A DNA stretch of 19,838 nucleotides from DATLYH01 sp035575035 (GTDB lineage Bacteria > Planctomycetota > Planctomycetia > Gemmatales > Gemmataceae). The notes under the pieces are model-generated. The model did no database searches, was not told the origin of the DNA, and saw only the letters and a list, made by a program, of their open reading frames with translations. Of this stretch, positions 1 through 6,712 are shown in pieces (position 1 is the first letter of the stretch; each line of letters begins with the position of its first letter). The position numbers were made by a program, and so were the translations under genes. Where the stretch lies: the NCBI GenBank assembly GCA_035575035.1, contig DATLYH010000146.1:1-19838 (forward strand), in the 5' to 3' direction.

Positions 1-65
1 CGCAGGCGCAGCACCTGGAGGGCTTCCTCCGACAACTGGCGGGCGTCGGGTAACTGGATGGACAT
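1..65 (-). CDS. IS630-like transposase, N-terminal end only (runs off the window)
   Basis: The reverse strand reads MSIQLPDARQLSEEALQVLR from an ATG at 65 and continues past base 1. A good ribosome binding site, GGAGG about 6 bases upstream (plus-strand 72-76), supports this start. From memory, this opening resembles planctomycete IS630-type transposases, which continue into a helix-turn-helix region and a DDE catalytic domain; none of that is in the window. IS630 elements insert at TA dinucleotides, and a TA lies just upstream (plus-strand GTACGC, about 90-95), but I could not define a terminal inverted repeat. The family call rests on about 21 residues and is therefore tentative. The element lies in a patch of gene remnants, which fits a mobile-element landing site. 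Confidence 0.45.
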   Translation of the reverse strand, partial: MSIQLPDARQLSEEALQVLRL

Positions 66-83
66 GATTGGCCTCCGTCTTGG

Positions 84-219
84 CATGGCGTACGCTCGTC
101 GCCCCAAGAACGGTTTGAGCAGGTTTCATGCCGGGGTAATAGCCGTAGCTGACCGTGTTCGTCAACGTCCCGCCCGTCGCCGCGTTATAGACCTTCTCCT
201 CCGGAGGCGCGATGACAGG
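84..219 (-). pseudogene. RHS/YD-repeat-like fragment
   Basis: A reverse-strand frame beginning just after a TAG at 220-222 reads EKVYNAATGGTLTNTVSYGY and onward (YPGMKPAQTVLG). It has no start codon. The alternation of short Tyr/Asn/Gly/Thr motifs resembles YD (RHS) repeats of polymorphic toxins, whose known role is to form a shell around a C-terminal toxin. The piece is only about 45 residues and stays open into the transposase leader, so its true end cannot be placed. It may be the remainder of a gene interrupted by the insertion sequence. It could also be an unrelated beta-rich repeat protein or chance. Confidence 0.25.
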
Positions 220-282
220 CTACCCCTGGCTTTCTTGTCATTTCTATGGTGACCGTGTTCCATTGGATTCGCGTAAACCTAT

Positions 283-474
283 TCAGGAGCCTCCTCCCAT
301 GTCAACTTGCGGCACGCCTGATTCCGGAGTAGGGGGAGCCTCTGCCACAATAAGGATGCTAAATCGATCTCCATCTAGCCTCGCAAGTGCGTCCCATACC
401 TGCTTCATGCTCTTCAACTTTGTTCCTAACGGTTTGCCCAACCCATCATCAAGAAACAGGTATTTGGCAAACAT
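283..474 (-). CDS. Small hypothetical protein resembling the N-terminal half of an Imm1 immunity protein (possibly truncated)
   Basis: This encodes 63 residues from ATG at 474 to TGA at 283. The stretch MKQVWDALARLDGDRFSILI, followed near the end by a Gly-Gly-Gly turn, resembles how Imm1-type immunity proteins begin (a helix, Leu-Asp-Gly, a strand, then a GGG turn). Imm1 proteins are longer, so this would be a truncated copy. Base composition is clearly lower in GC than its surroundings (near 50 percent), with AT-ending codons such as TTT, CTT and TTA, which suggests foreign origin. Downstream on the same strand lies an RHS/YD-like fragment, and RHS toxins are often encoded with immunity genes. 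The upstream AGAGAG is only a fair ribosome binding site. Both the family call and whether the gene is expressed are uncertain. Confidence 0.35.
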   Translation of the reverse strand: MFAKYLFLDDGLGKPLGTKLKSMKQVWDALARLDGDRFSILIVAEAPPTPESGVPQVDMGGGS

Positions 475-539
475 GGCAGTTCTCTCTGCACTTTGCGAAA
501 AAACCTTAGGAGCATTTTAGAGATCGCTTGAGCGGTGGT

Positions 540-857
540 CCGGTAGGGGCGCGGCAATCCCGACCCGACGAACTGCCGCGCCTTGTAGACGCCCCCCATG
601 CCCCCGCAGGCGATCTCTTCACGCAGTTCAGAATCGCCGTAGCGGCGGGCGGCGTCCGTCAGGTTGTTCGCCAGGATGCGGCACAGCCAGGCGACCAACT
701 CCGCCTCCGTGCGGCCCCGAAACTGGTCGTGGTTCTGGTGCGCCTTCAGCAGGGTCTGCTGGATCACATCGGAAGGATCGACCTTGCCGTGCAACCGCGC
801 GTGTAAATAGAGCCGGGCCAGCAGGCCCAGGTAATTCCGGTAGCGATCCAGGGGCCA
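540..857 (-). pseudogene. ECF sigma factor remnant joined to a Ser/Thr-kinase N-lobe fragment
   Basis: On the reverse strand, 857 to about 639 encodes a typical planctomycete sigma-70 region 2: PLDRYRNYLGLLARL, then HGKVDPSDVIQQTLLKAH, then FRGRTEAELVAWLCRILANN and ARRYG. Region 4 is absent. Instead, the frame passes directly at about 635-573 into EEIACGGMGGVYKARQ, the glycine-rich loop of a Hanks-type Ser/Thr kinase, and then into unrecognised sequence. No start codon is in frame near the sigma homology. An ATG at about 864 (reverse strand) is one base out of frame, as expected after a single-base indel. In planctomycetes, ECF sigma genes often sit next to Ser/Thr-kinase genes, so a deletion fusing two neighbours is the simplest explanation. 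It is almost certainly non-functional. Confidence 0.6.
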
Positions 858-972
858 TTGAGGACCCCCGGCTGGGCGACCTTCGCTAAACTTCTCTCGA
901 CGGTCCCCCGGCCGATTTCGTATCCTTGGGGCCAAACTTCGCGCCTCGATCTGGTCATGGAGGACCCCACGC

Positions 973-2334
973 ATGGCTGAGCCATCCACCGTTGCCGAAG
1001 CCAACCCCAGCTCCGGCGGCAAGGTGAAAAACTGGTTGAAGACAGCGATCGGCACCCTGGCTGGGCTCTTCTCCGGCGCTGTGCTCATGTACCTGACCCC
1101 GCTCCTCGACCGCGTTGTCAAGCCGGCCAAGCCGGTGGCCAACTTCGGCTACCAGGCGGACGGCCTGACCGTCACCTTCCATAACCGCTCCTCCGGCGGC
1201 AGCGCGGGCTGGTGGGACTTCGGCGACGGCTCGCCGTTGGAGCCGGTCACCCCGCAACAAGAAATCCTCACCCACACCTACGCTCGCCCCGGCGAGTACA
1301 CCGTCCGGCTGACCCTGCGCAACCTGATCGGCGAGGAGCACGAGCGCACCGTTGTCGTCCGGCTGGAGCCGCCGCGCATCGATCCGCCCAGCATCGCCGC
1401 CTTCGACATTGTGCCGGTCAGTCCCGGCTCCTACGCGCCGGCCACCTTCCGCATTGTTAGCAAGGTGCAAAATGCTCAGCTCTATATCTGGGACCTGGGC
1501 GACGGCCGGCCCTTGGAGATTAGCGCCGACAAGGACGGCGGTCAGGAGCGATTGGTCACGTTCGAGCGGCCGGGCGCCTATGTGGTGCGGCTGGCGGCGG
1601 TGAACGGCACCCAGGCCGCCGTCAAGAGCGACATCGTGCAAGTGAATGTGCCGCCTGTCGGGACTGTCACCGCTGTCCTGAGTGTGACCGACGAAGCAAC
1701 GCGCGTGGAGACGATTACCGTGGCGGAGAAGTTCACCGCCGCGTTCCCGGTCAGCTCCCGCGAGACGGTGCATCGAATCGACAAGCAGCTGCCGGCGCGG
1801 CCCGGCTTCGAGATCACCGATGTGGGCGTGAAGTTGTCCGGCGGGGTGGGACAGCGCTTGCAAGGGCGGAAGGAGATGGTCATCGACCCGGCCGCGGTGG
1901 GGGCGCGGGGCGTCCGCGAGCTGCGCTTGCAGCTGGCCTCGGATCGGCGGTCAGTGCGGCTGACGGGTGAACTGGTCAGGGAGGGGGGCAAGGGGAGCGC
2001 GCTGCCGACTTTGTCTCTGCCGGTGGAGTTGGTCCAGCAGCGGCGGACGCCGGCCAGCCGCGCAGGCGTGCCGGTGACGGCGACCCTCAGCGTGCCGGGC
2101 TCGGCTGTCCTGACCATGCCGCCGTTGCCCTCCGACTGGACCGAGCCACGGCGGCAAGCTCGGCTGGAGCTGCGCGAGGGAGACCGGGTGGTGTGGCAGG
2201 AATCGCAACTGACACGCGGGGCCCTGCTGACGCTGCAAAACAAGCGCTGCATCGTCAGCGCGACCGCGGCCGGCAGCCAGGTCCGTGTCGATCTGGTCGA
2301 GCTGCCCCCTGGGTTGATCCCCACGGCCAACTGA
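973..2334 (+). CDS. Membrane-anchored protein with two PKD domains
   Basis: This encodes 453 residues. GGAGGA at 959-964, 8 bases before ATG 973, supports the start. After a short polar N-terminus there is one membrane helix (about residues 22-44), then two PKD-type Ig-like domains. PKD 1 shows WDFGDG at 81-86 and HTYARPGEYTVRL at 101-113. PKD 2 shows WDLGDG at 173-178 and ERPGAYVVRL at 198-207. The C-terminal half (about 230-453) is beta-rich and Pro/Arg-rich with no recognised domain. PKD domains are known for extracellular protein or carbohydrate contact. The inference is an anchored surface or periplasmic binding or scaffold protein, with no enzyme motif visible. It is transcribed away from the sigma/kinase remnant. 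The specific function is unknown. Confidence 0.8.
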   Translation: MAEPSTVAEANPSSGGKVKNWLKTAIGTLAGLFSGAVLMYLTPLLDRVVKPAKPVANFGYQADGLTVTFHNRSSGGSAGWWDFGDGSPLEPVTPQQEILTHTYARPGEYTVRLTLRNLIGEEHERTVVVRLEPPRIDPPSIAAFDIVPVSPGSYAPATFRIVSKVQNAQLYIWDLGDGRPLEISADKDGGQERLVTFERPGAYVVRLAAVNGTQAAVKSDIVQVNVPPVGTVTAVLSVTDEATRVETITVAEKFTAAFPVSSRETVHRIDKQLPARPGFEITDVGVKLSGGVGQRLQGRKEMVIDPAAVGARGVRELRLQLASDRRSVRLTGELVREGGKGSALPTLSLPVELVQQRRTPASRAGVPVTATLSVPGSAVLTMPPLPSDWTEPRRQARLELREGDRVVWQESQLTRGALLTLQNKRCIVSATAAGSQVRVDLVELPPGLIPTAN

Positions 2335-2687
2335 ACCGGCCAAAGCGGGCGTTGATCAGAGCCCGGAACGTCAGCGATGGGGTAGCGCCGTCACCCGTCG
2401 CTGACGCTCCGGGCTCGTCACGCGCCAGGCAGCGCCGTCACCTGTCGCTGACGCTCCGGGCTCTGAACGACCAACGGTCCTTCCCGATTTCTTCCATCCT
2501 CTCTCCTTTTGCTTTCCTGCTGCTCCTGATTGCGGCATCGATCAGGGATTTCCTGGGTCTCGCCCTGGACCAACTGCGTAAAATGACAGGCGTCGAAGAT
2601 GGGGCCGGTCAAAACCCAGCTGCATCCCCTCGTCGCCCATTCATCGGATGGATAAAAACTCTTGAGTCCATTCCGGACCGGGAAGAA
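2335..2687 (+). other. Long leader between the PKD gene and the histidine-kinase gene
   Basis: This 353-base gap begins with the palindromic repeat cluster at 2358-2463, then a pyrimidine-rich stretch (about 2478-2530). The reading frame of the downstream kinase stays open through it and would encode a hydrophobic run (FAFLLLLIAASI at about 2510-2545), so a longer, membrane-anchored kinase cannot be excluded. An in-frame ATG at 2583 has no convincing ribosome binding site. No separate gene is supported. Confidence 0.4.
2358..2463. repeat. Palindromic repeat cluster (family A): one inverted arm and two 33-base direct copies
   Basis: An arm at 2358-2377 (AGAGCCCGGAACGTCAGCGA) is the near-perfect reverse complement of 2398-2416 (TCGCTGACGCTCCGGGCTC). 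The unit 2384-2416 is repeated at 2431-2463 with a single C/T difference (position 2395 versus 2442), separated by 14 bases. A related copy lies at about 5573-5665. The structure resembles REP/BIME-like elements: short, intergenic and able to form hairpins. Whether it acts in transcript ending or stability cannot be read from the sequence. Confidence 0.75.
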
Positions 2688-3398
2688 ATGAGCGAACTGG
2701 AACAGATCCGCCGGCGGCTGGAGCAGGCGGAGAGGCTTTTGAACTGCTTTCAACAGGCGCTGGGACACGAGCTGCCCAACCAGTTGGTGGCCATCCAGGG
2801 TCTGCTGCGTGTGCTGGCGTTGGAGGAGCGCGACCGCCTGGGGCCGGAGAGCCGAGAATACCTGGAGCGAGTGACCGCCGCGGCCCGGCGGGTCCATGAG
2901 CTAGTGCGGGCCCTGGCCGAGCTGGGCCGAACTGCCCGGGACGACCAACCTGCGGAAACCATCTCCCTGGCGGAAGCCATCAGCGAGGCAGCTGCTGAGG
3001 TAAAATTGTTGTATCCGGACTACCGGATTGAGTACGATTTCTCTCACCCCGCCCCGGCCCTGACCGTGCCGCGGCCGGCCCTGCATCGGGTCCTGGTTCA
3101 ACTCTTGGGCCACGCCAGTCGGGCCGGTACTCCGGATCGCCCTATCCGGGTCCGGGTTGGCGCCCGATCGACCGACGCCGGGGTGGAGTTCTGGGTTGCC
3201 GACGATGGGGTCGGGCTGTCCCCCGCGCAGCAGCGGCAGTTGTTCGAGCCGTTCGCCGGCCCGGACCGTCCTGAGGGCGCCGGTGAGTTAGGTTTGTTCC
3301 TGGTACGCCATATCATCGAAGGCTGGGGCGGCACCATTAACGTGCGCTCCGAGCCGGGGCAGGGCACTACCTTTACCATAACCGTCCGTGGCCCGTAG
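2688..3398 (+). CDS. Small soluble sensor histidine kinase with a substituted N-box
   Basis: This encodes 236 residues from ATG 2688, preceded by GGGAAGAA. It opens with a coiled coil (about 1-22) and the phosphoacceptor helix FQQALGHELPNQLVAIQGLL, with the likely phosphorylated His at 27. The HATPase domain shows the G1 box DDGVG at 172-176 and a C-terminal EPGQGTTFTITV strand. The N-box reads VQLLGHASR, placing His142 where the family has the Mg-ATP-binding Asn, and the G2 box (GAGELGLFLV) is also atypical. There is no sensor or membrane domain unless translation begins upstream in the open leader. The hybrid kinase gene follows after 37 bases in the same orientation, so the two probably form one operon and phosphorelay. 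Kinase activity may be weak or absent. Confidence 0.8.
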   Translation: MSELEQIRRRLEQAERLLNCFQQALGHELPNQLVAIQGLLRVLALEERDRLGPESREYLERVTAAARRVHELVRALAELGRTARDDQPAETISLAEAISEAAAEVKLLYPDYRIEYDFSHPAPALTVPRPALHRVLVQLLGHASRAGTPDRPIRVRVGARSTDAGVEFWVADDGVGLSPAQQRQLFEPFAGPDRPEGAGELGLFLVRHIIEGWGGTINVRSEPGQGTTFTITVRGP

Positions 3399-3435
3399 CC
3401 AAGGCACCCCGGGCGGCGGGTGGCGGGCGAGGCGA

Positions 3436-5502
3436 ATGAACGAAGCGCTACGACTGTTCCTGATTGAGGACGACGATAACGTCGCCTTGCTGATCCGCAA
3501 GGCCCTGGAGCGGGCCGGCCATCAGGTGAGCCGCTGCCGCAGCGCCGCCGATGCCCTCATTGTCCTGGGGCACAGCACCTTCGACCTGGTGCTTCTCGAC
3601 CAGCGCCTGCCCGATATGCCTGGTCTGGACCTGCTCGGTGCCATTACCCGCGAGGGAATCACGGTCCCGGTCCTGATGGTGACCGGCTACGGCGATGAGC
3701 AATTGGCCACGCGCGTCCTGCAAGCCGGCGCCCTTGACTACGTTGTCAAAGACCCCAACCTCAACTTCCTTAACGAGCTGCCCAAGCGCGTCAGCGAGTC
3801 GGTGACCCGCCACCGGCTGCAACAGACGAATCGATTGCTGATCCAGGCCCTGGAGTCGGCCCGGGACGGCATCATGATCACCGACCTGCAAGGGGTGATC
3901 CAGTACGTCAACCAGGCCCTGGAAAAGATGACCGGCTACTCGCGGCAGGAGTTGATCGGGCAGAACCCCCGCCTGCTTAAGAGCGGCCAGCACCCGCCGG
4001 AGCTGTATGCCCGGCTCTGGCAGACCATCCTGGCCCGGTCCAGCTGGCAGGGAGAGATGGTCAACCGCCGCAAGGACGGCACCCTGTTCCCGGTGTCGCT
4101 GACGGTCTCGCCCATCGTGGACAGCCGCGGCCAGTTAACCCACTTCGTCGGCATTGAGCGCGACATCAGTGAGCGGAAGCAACTGGAGCGGCAGCTGCTG
4201 CAAGCGCAGAAGATGCAGAGCGTCGGCACGCTGGCCGGCGGCGTGGCCCACGAGTTCAACAACCTGCTGGCCGGGATCAACGGTTACGCCGCCCTGGGCC
4301 TGCGCGAACCGGGGCTGACGCCCACCCTGCGCGAATTCCTGCAACATATCGTGGACCTGTCGGAGCGGGCGGCAGTCCTGACGCGGCAGCTGCTCACCTT
4401 CGCCCGCAAGCCTGCCCTCAGCCCGCAGCCCACGCGGGTCGCCGAGTTGGTACGCGCCACCGCCGAATTGGTCCGGCGGACCGTGCATCTCGACGTCCAG
4501 CTCGATGTGTGCGATCAGGCAGCCGACGGCACGCCCTTGTTGGTGGCCGCCGACGCCAACCAGCTCCAGCAAGCACTGGTCAACCTCGCCCTGAACGCCC
4601 GGGACGCCCTGCGGGAGTCGGAGGGTCCAGGAAGTAGCCGGCACACTCCGGGCACCGTGGCAGACAGCACATGCAATGCATCGGCGCCGCTGGATGGGAC
4701 ACCGAGTGTGCCGGCTAGTTTGCCGGCTGCCGAGGAGACCGGCCCACACGGTCCGCTGAACGGCGCGGTGTTCCGTCTCCGTCCGGTGGTGCTGACCGGC
4801 GAGCTGCCCGCCTTCCCGCAAAACGTGCCGCCGGGCGACTACGCCGTCCTGGAAGTGGTGGACAGCGGCTGCGGCATGACCGCCGAGGTGCTCAGCCAGG
4901 CGCTCGATCCGTTTTTCACCACCAAGGATGTCGGCCAGGGGACAGGGCTGGGCCTGCCGATGGTCTTCGGCATCGTTCAGGCGCACCAGGGACACCTGAC
5001 CATCGACAGCGCCCCCGGCCAGGGCACTCGCGTGGCGCTTTACCTGCCGCGTCTTGTCGGTCCGCCGCCGGGCGAGCCACCGCCGGCGTTTGCCCCCGGC
5101 GAGGTCCTGGAGCCTGAGGGCGGGCCGGGCCGGACTATCCTGGTGGTCGATGATGAGGAGGCGGTCCTGGAAGTAATTTGCCGCTTCCTGGAGATCGCCG
5201 GCCACCGCGTGACATGCGCCGCCAGCGGGGCAGAGGCGGTGGAATTGATCAAGGGAGGCAAGACATTTGACCTGGTTATCCTTGACCTGATGATGCCGCG
5301 CGAGGACGGCTCCCACACCTTCCACCAACTCCGCCAGTTGCAACCGACCCTGCCGATACTGCTTTGCACCGGTCTTCCCGACGCCGACCCCGCCCCGGCG
5401 CTGATGAAGGCAGGAGCGGCCGGCCTGGTCCGCAAACCGTTCCGCATGAATGAGTTGTGGTACGCGGTCGAACGCGGCCTGGCCGGCCGGAACGAGAGTT
5501 GA
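3436..5502 (+). CDS. Hybrid histidine kinase: REC-PAS-HisKA-HATPase-REC
   Basis: This encodes 688 residues; ATG 3436 follows GAGG and starts exactly at a receiver domain. REC1 spans about 5-120 (acidic cluster 11-13, phosphoacceptor Asp55, Lys105). A PAS domain spans about 133-250 (ESARDGIMITDLQGVIQYVN, ending with the PAC motif GIERDISERKQ). HisKA carries AHEFNN with His272. HATPase has N-box Asn387 (NLALNARDAL), G1 DSGCGM at 477-481 and G2 GTGLGL at 502-507. REC2 spans about 567-682 (Asp572/573, phosphoacceptor Asp617, Thr645, Lys667). All catalytic residues are present, so it should autophosphorylate and relay phosphate internally. Between N-box and G1, about residues 400-428 come from an inserted palindromic repeat. 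It probably works with the small kinase 37 bases upstream; REC1 is a plausible acceptor from it. The output is unknown because no DNA-binding or enzymatic domain is attached. Confidence 0.9.
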   Translation: MNEALRLFLIEDDDNVALLIRKALERAGHQVSRCRSAADALIVLGHSTFDLVLLDQRLPDMPGLDLLGAITREGITVPVLMVTGYGDEQLATRVLQAGALDYVVKDPNLNFLNELPKRVSESVTRHRLQQTNRLLIQALESARDGIMITDLQGVIQYVNQALEKMTGYSRQELIGQNPRLLKSGQHPPELYARLWQTILARSSWQGEMVNRRKDGTLFPVSLTVSPIVDSRGQLTHFVGIERDISERKQLERQLLQAQKMQSVGTLAGGVAHEFNNLLAGINGYAALGLREPGLTPTLREFLQHIVDLSERAAVLTRQLLTFARKPALSPQPTRVAELVRATAELVRRTVHLDVQLDVCDQAADGTPLLVAADANQLQQALVNLALNARDALRESEGPGSSRHTPGTVADSTCNASAPLDGTPSVPASLPAAEETGPHGPLNGAVFRLRPVVLTGELPAFPQNVPPGDYAVLEVVDSGCGMTAEVLSQALDPFFTTKDVGQGTGLGLPMVFGIVQAHQGHLTIDSAPGQGTRVALYLPRLVGPPPGEPPPAFAPGEVLEPEGGPGRTILVVDDEEAVLEVICRFLEIAGHRVTCAASGAEAVELIKGGKTFDLVILDLMMPREDGSHTFHQLRQLQPTLPILLCTGLPDADPAPALMKAGAAGLVRKPFRMNELWYAVERGLAGRNES
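4633..4719. repeat. 87-base inverted-repeat element (family B) inserted in frame within the hybrid kinase gene
   Basis: The 18-base ends AGTAGCCGGCACACTCCG (4633-4650) and CCGAGTGTGCCGGCTAGT (4702-4719) are reverse complements at 16 of 18 positions. The element is 87 bases (29 codons), so the kinase frame is kept. The encoded segment (SSRHTPGTVADSTCNA, and on) is low-complexity and sits between the N-box and G1 of the ATPase domain, where family members usually have a shorter loop. The core GGCACACTCCG recurs in the hairpin at 16270-16334, and GAGTGTGCCGGC recurs at 19765-19776. Confidence 0.7.
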
Positions 5503-5516
5503 GGGGCGTTGCCTCA

Positions 5517-5534
5517 GCCGGTAGGTCTACCGGC
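5517..5534. repeat. Perfect 8-base palindrome just after the hybrid kinase gene
   Basis: GCCGGTAG-GT-CTACCGGC begins 14 bases after the stop codon at 5502. There is no T-run after it, so it is not a textbook terminator. It could be a protein-binding palindrome or part of the neighbouring repeat region. Confidence 0.45.
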
Positions 5535-5572
5535 CCGGCACCCCGCCGGTGTTGCCCTTCGCGGTGAAATGG

Positions 5573-5665
5573 AAGCCTGAAGCGTCAGCGAAGGGAACGC
5601 ATTTGCACGAACCCGGAGCGCCAGCGCGGGGAGCACCATTACTTGTCGCTGATGCGCCGGGCTCG
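5573..5665. repeat. Second copy of palindromic repeat family A
   Basis: AGCGTCAGCGAAGGG (about 5581-5595) and ACCCGGAGCGCCAGCG (5611-5626) are two left-type arms. TCGCTGATGCGCCGGGCTCG (5645-5664) is the opposing right arm, matching TCGCTGACGCTCCGGGCTC of the cluster at 2358-2463 with a few differences. The copies thus bracket the two-component gene pair. This one occupies much of the 253-base gap between the hybrid kinase and the acetyltransferase. Confidence 0.6.
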
Positions 5666-5755
5666 GACCCAACCCGTAAACCCGAACCGGCGAACTTGCC
5701 CAGCGCGAGCCGAGGTCCCCGGAGAGGGGCCGTGCGCGGCGGCGCGGCGCGGGGA

Positions 5756-6298
5756 TCAATCGCGGGTCCGCTCCATCAGGTAGGCGTCCTCGTCGTGGTA
5801 GTACGACCGCAGCACCCGCACCGCACGACATTTGGCGTGCTTGAGGAAAAGCTGAACGGGGAGGTTGGTCTCCGGAACCAGGGCCTGGATGCGGTCCTGG
5901 GGCAGCCGCAGCTTCTTGTTGAGCCGTTCGAGCAGGGCCCGGCCGATGCCGCGGCGGCGCCACTCAGGGGCAACACCGATGTTCAGCAGGCAGATGCGGA
6001 CGGGACGCGGCAGCGGCTCGTCCTCAGCGAAGCGGGACCGCGACTCGGAGGGGCCTTCCGCCTCGTCCTCCAGATCGACCTGGGGGATGATGCTGTAGAC
6101 CACGAAGCCGACCACCCGGCCGCCGACCTCGGCCACCCAGCTGGCGGTGTCGCCGGACTGAAAGATGGTCAGGAAATCCTGCAAGGTCCAGCGCGGCTCC
6201 GGCGCCTGCTGCTCAATGTGGAGCACGTGCGGCAGGTCGCGCTGGACCATGCACCGCAGAGTCAGGACAGGGATAGTATCGGTGCTGACGTTGCTCAT
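5756..6298 (-). CDS. GNAT-family N-acetyltransferase, RimI-like
   Basis: This encodes 180 residues; ATG at 6298 is preceded on its strand by GAGGG 7 bases away, which favours it over an in-frame ATG at 6382. The GNAT fold is clear. It opens with a beta strand and helix (LTLRCMVQRDLPHVLHIEQQ), reminiscent of RimI-like ribosomal-protein acetyltransferases. The middle strand has VGFVVY (63-68). The acetyl-CoA loop is PEWRRRGIGRALLERL (about 111-126, Q/R-x-x-G-x-G type). The C-terminal FLKHAKCRAVRVLRSYY is typical of substrate-binding ends. An acidic insertion at about 74-98 (DLEDEAEGPSESRSRFAEDE) is longer than usual. GNAT enzymes move acetyl from acetyl-CoA to an amine; the substrate here is not predictable, and protein N-terminal alpha-amines are one possibility. 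Confidence 0.85.
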   Translation of the reverse strand: MSNVSTDTIPVLTLRCMVQRDLPHVLHIEQQAPEPRWTLQDFLTIFQSGDTASWVAEVGGRVVGFVVYSIIPQVDLEDEAEGPSESRSRFAEDEPLPRPVRICLLNIGVAPEWRRRGIGRALLERLNKKLRLPQDRIQALVPETNLPVQLFLKHAKCRAVRVLRSYYHDEDAYLMERTRD

Positions 6299-6547
6299 GA
6301 AAAATCCCTCGGAAGTCGAAGCCGCCCGAGAGAGAGCAAAGCCCATACCGCGGCCGCTGCCCGGGACAGGGGCCGCATCCACTCATCGGAAAGTGTTTAT
6401 TTCTGAAGACTTATACTTCCCCACGCCGCCGGCACGGAGGGGAAACGGTGGCCGTCGCTGTTACGTTTCGTTAACAGCCCGCGCGTCGCTCATTCAGGAT
6501 TGTTTACCAACCCGGTCCTTCAGGTAACCGGAGGCCAAGTCGAGGGA

Positions 6548-6581
6548 AGGGGGACGCCTCGTGGGGGCGGCCCCTCTTTTT
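6548..6581 (+). terminator. Candidate intrinsic terminator with no upstream gene on its strand
   Basis: AGGGGGACGCC (6548-6558) can pair, with a bulge and one mismatch, with GGCGGCCCCT (6566-6575). Five Ts follow at 6577-6581. No plus-strand gene precedes it, so it may end a short leader or small RNA, or act as an attenuator for the PilZ gene. Confidence 0.35.
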
Positions 6582-6644
6582 CGGGTTCGATGCGGACAAC
6601 CCGGTTGCCAGGATGGAGATCTTTACGGCTGCTTGGCCAGAGGT

Positions 6645-6673
6645 TTGACAGGCAAAAGGAAATGGCCTAGGTT
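6645..6673 (+). promoter_or_regulatory. Candidate sigma-70-type promoter for the PilZ gene
   Basis: A perfect -35 hexamer TTGACA (6645-6650) is followed at 17 bases by TAGGTT (6668-6673), a weak -10. Transcription would begin about 30 bases before the PilZ start codon. Confidence 0.3.
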
Positions 6674-6712
6674 TGGTTGGATTGCCCCCAGGAACAAGAG
6701 GCCAACCTTGCC

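Larger units (their letters stand above)
6299..6712. other. Divergent intergenic region and structured leader upstream of the PilZ gene
   Basis: These 414 bases contain an AT-rich patch (6395-6420) with TATACT/TATAAG-like hexamers on both strands, plausible for divergent promoters. Several short hairpins follow: CTGTTA-CGTTTCGT-TAACAG at about 6458-6477, CCGGT...ACCGG at about 6512-6531, and CGGGTT...AACCCG at about 6582-6603. A terminator-like hairpin lies at 6548-6581. No coding frame with a convincing start is seen. Confidence 0.45.

Noticed and set aside
2384..2463. CRISPR-like pair of 33-base repeats
   Set aside because: There are only two copies, a 14-base spacer, and an additional inverted arm. 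The structure fits a REP-like palindrome, and no cas genes are present.
4135..5343. A roughly 400-residue minus-strand frame opposite the hybrid kinase gene
   Set aside because: It is antisense to HATPase and REC domains with all catalytic motifs; no independent evidence of coding.
6418..6712. c-di-GMP-I (GEMM) riboswitch upstream of the PilZ gene
   Set aside because: A stretch near 6597-6615 loosely resembles the 3' part of the motif, but the conserved GCAAACC and GGACGCAAAGC elements were not found.
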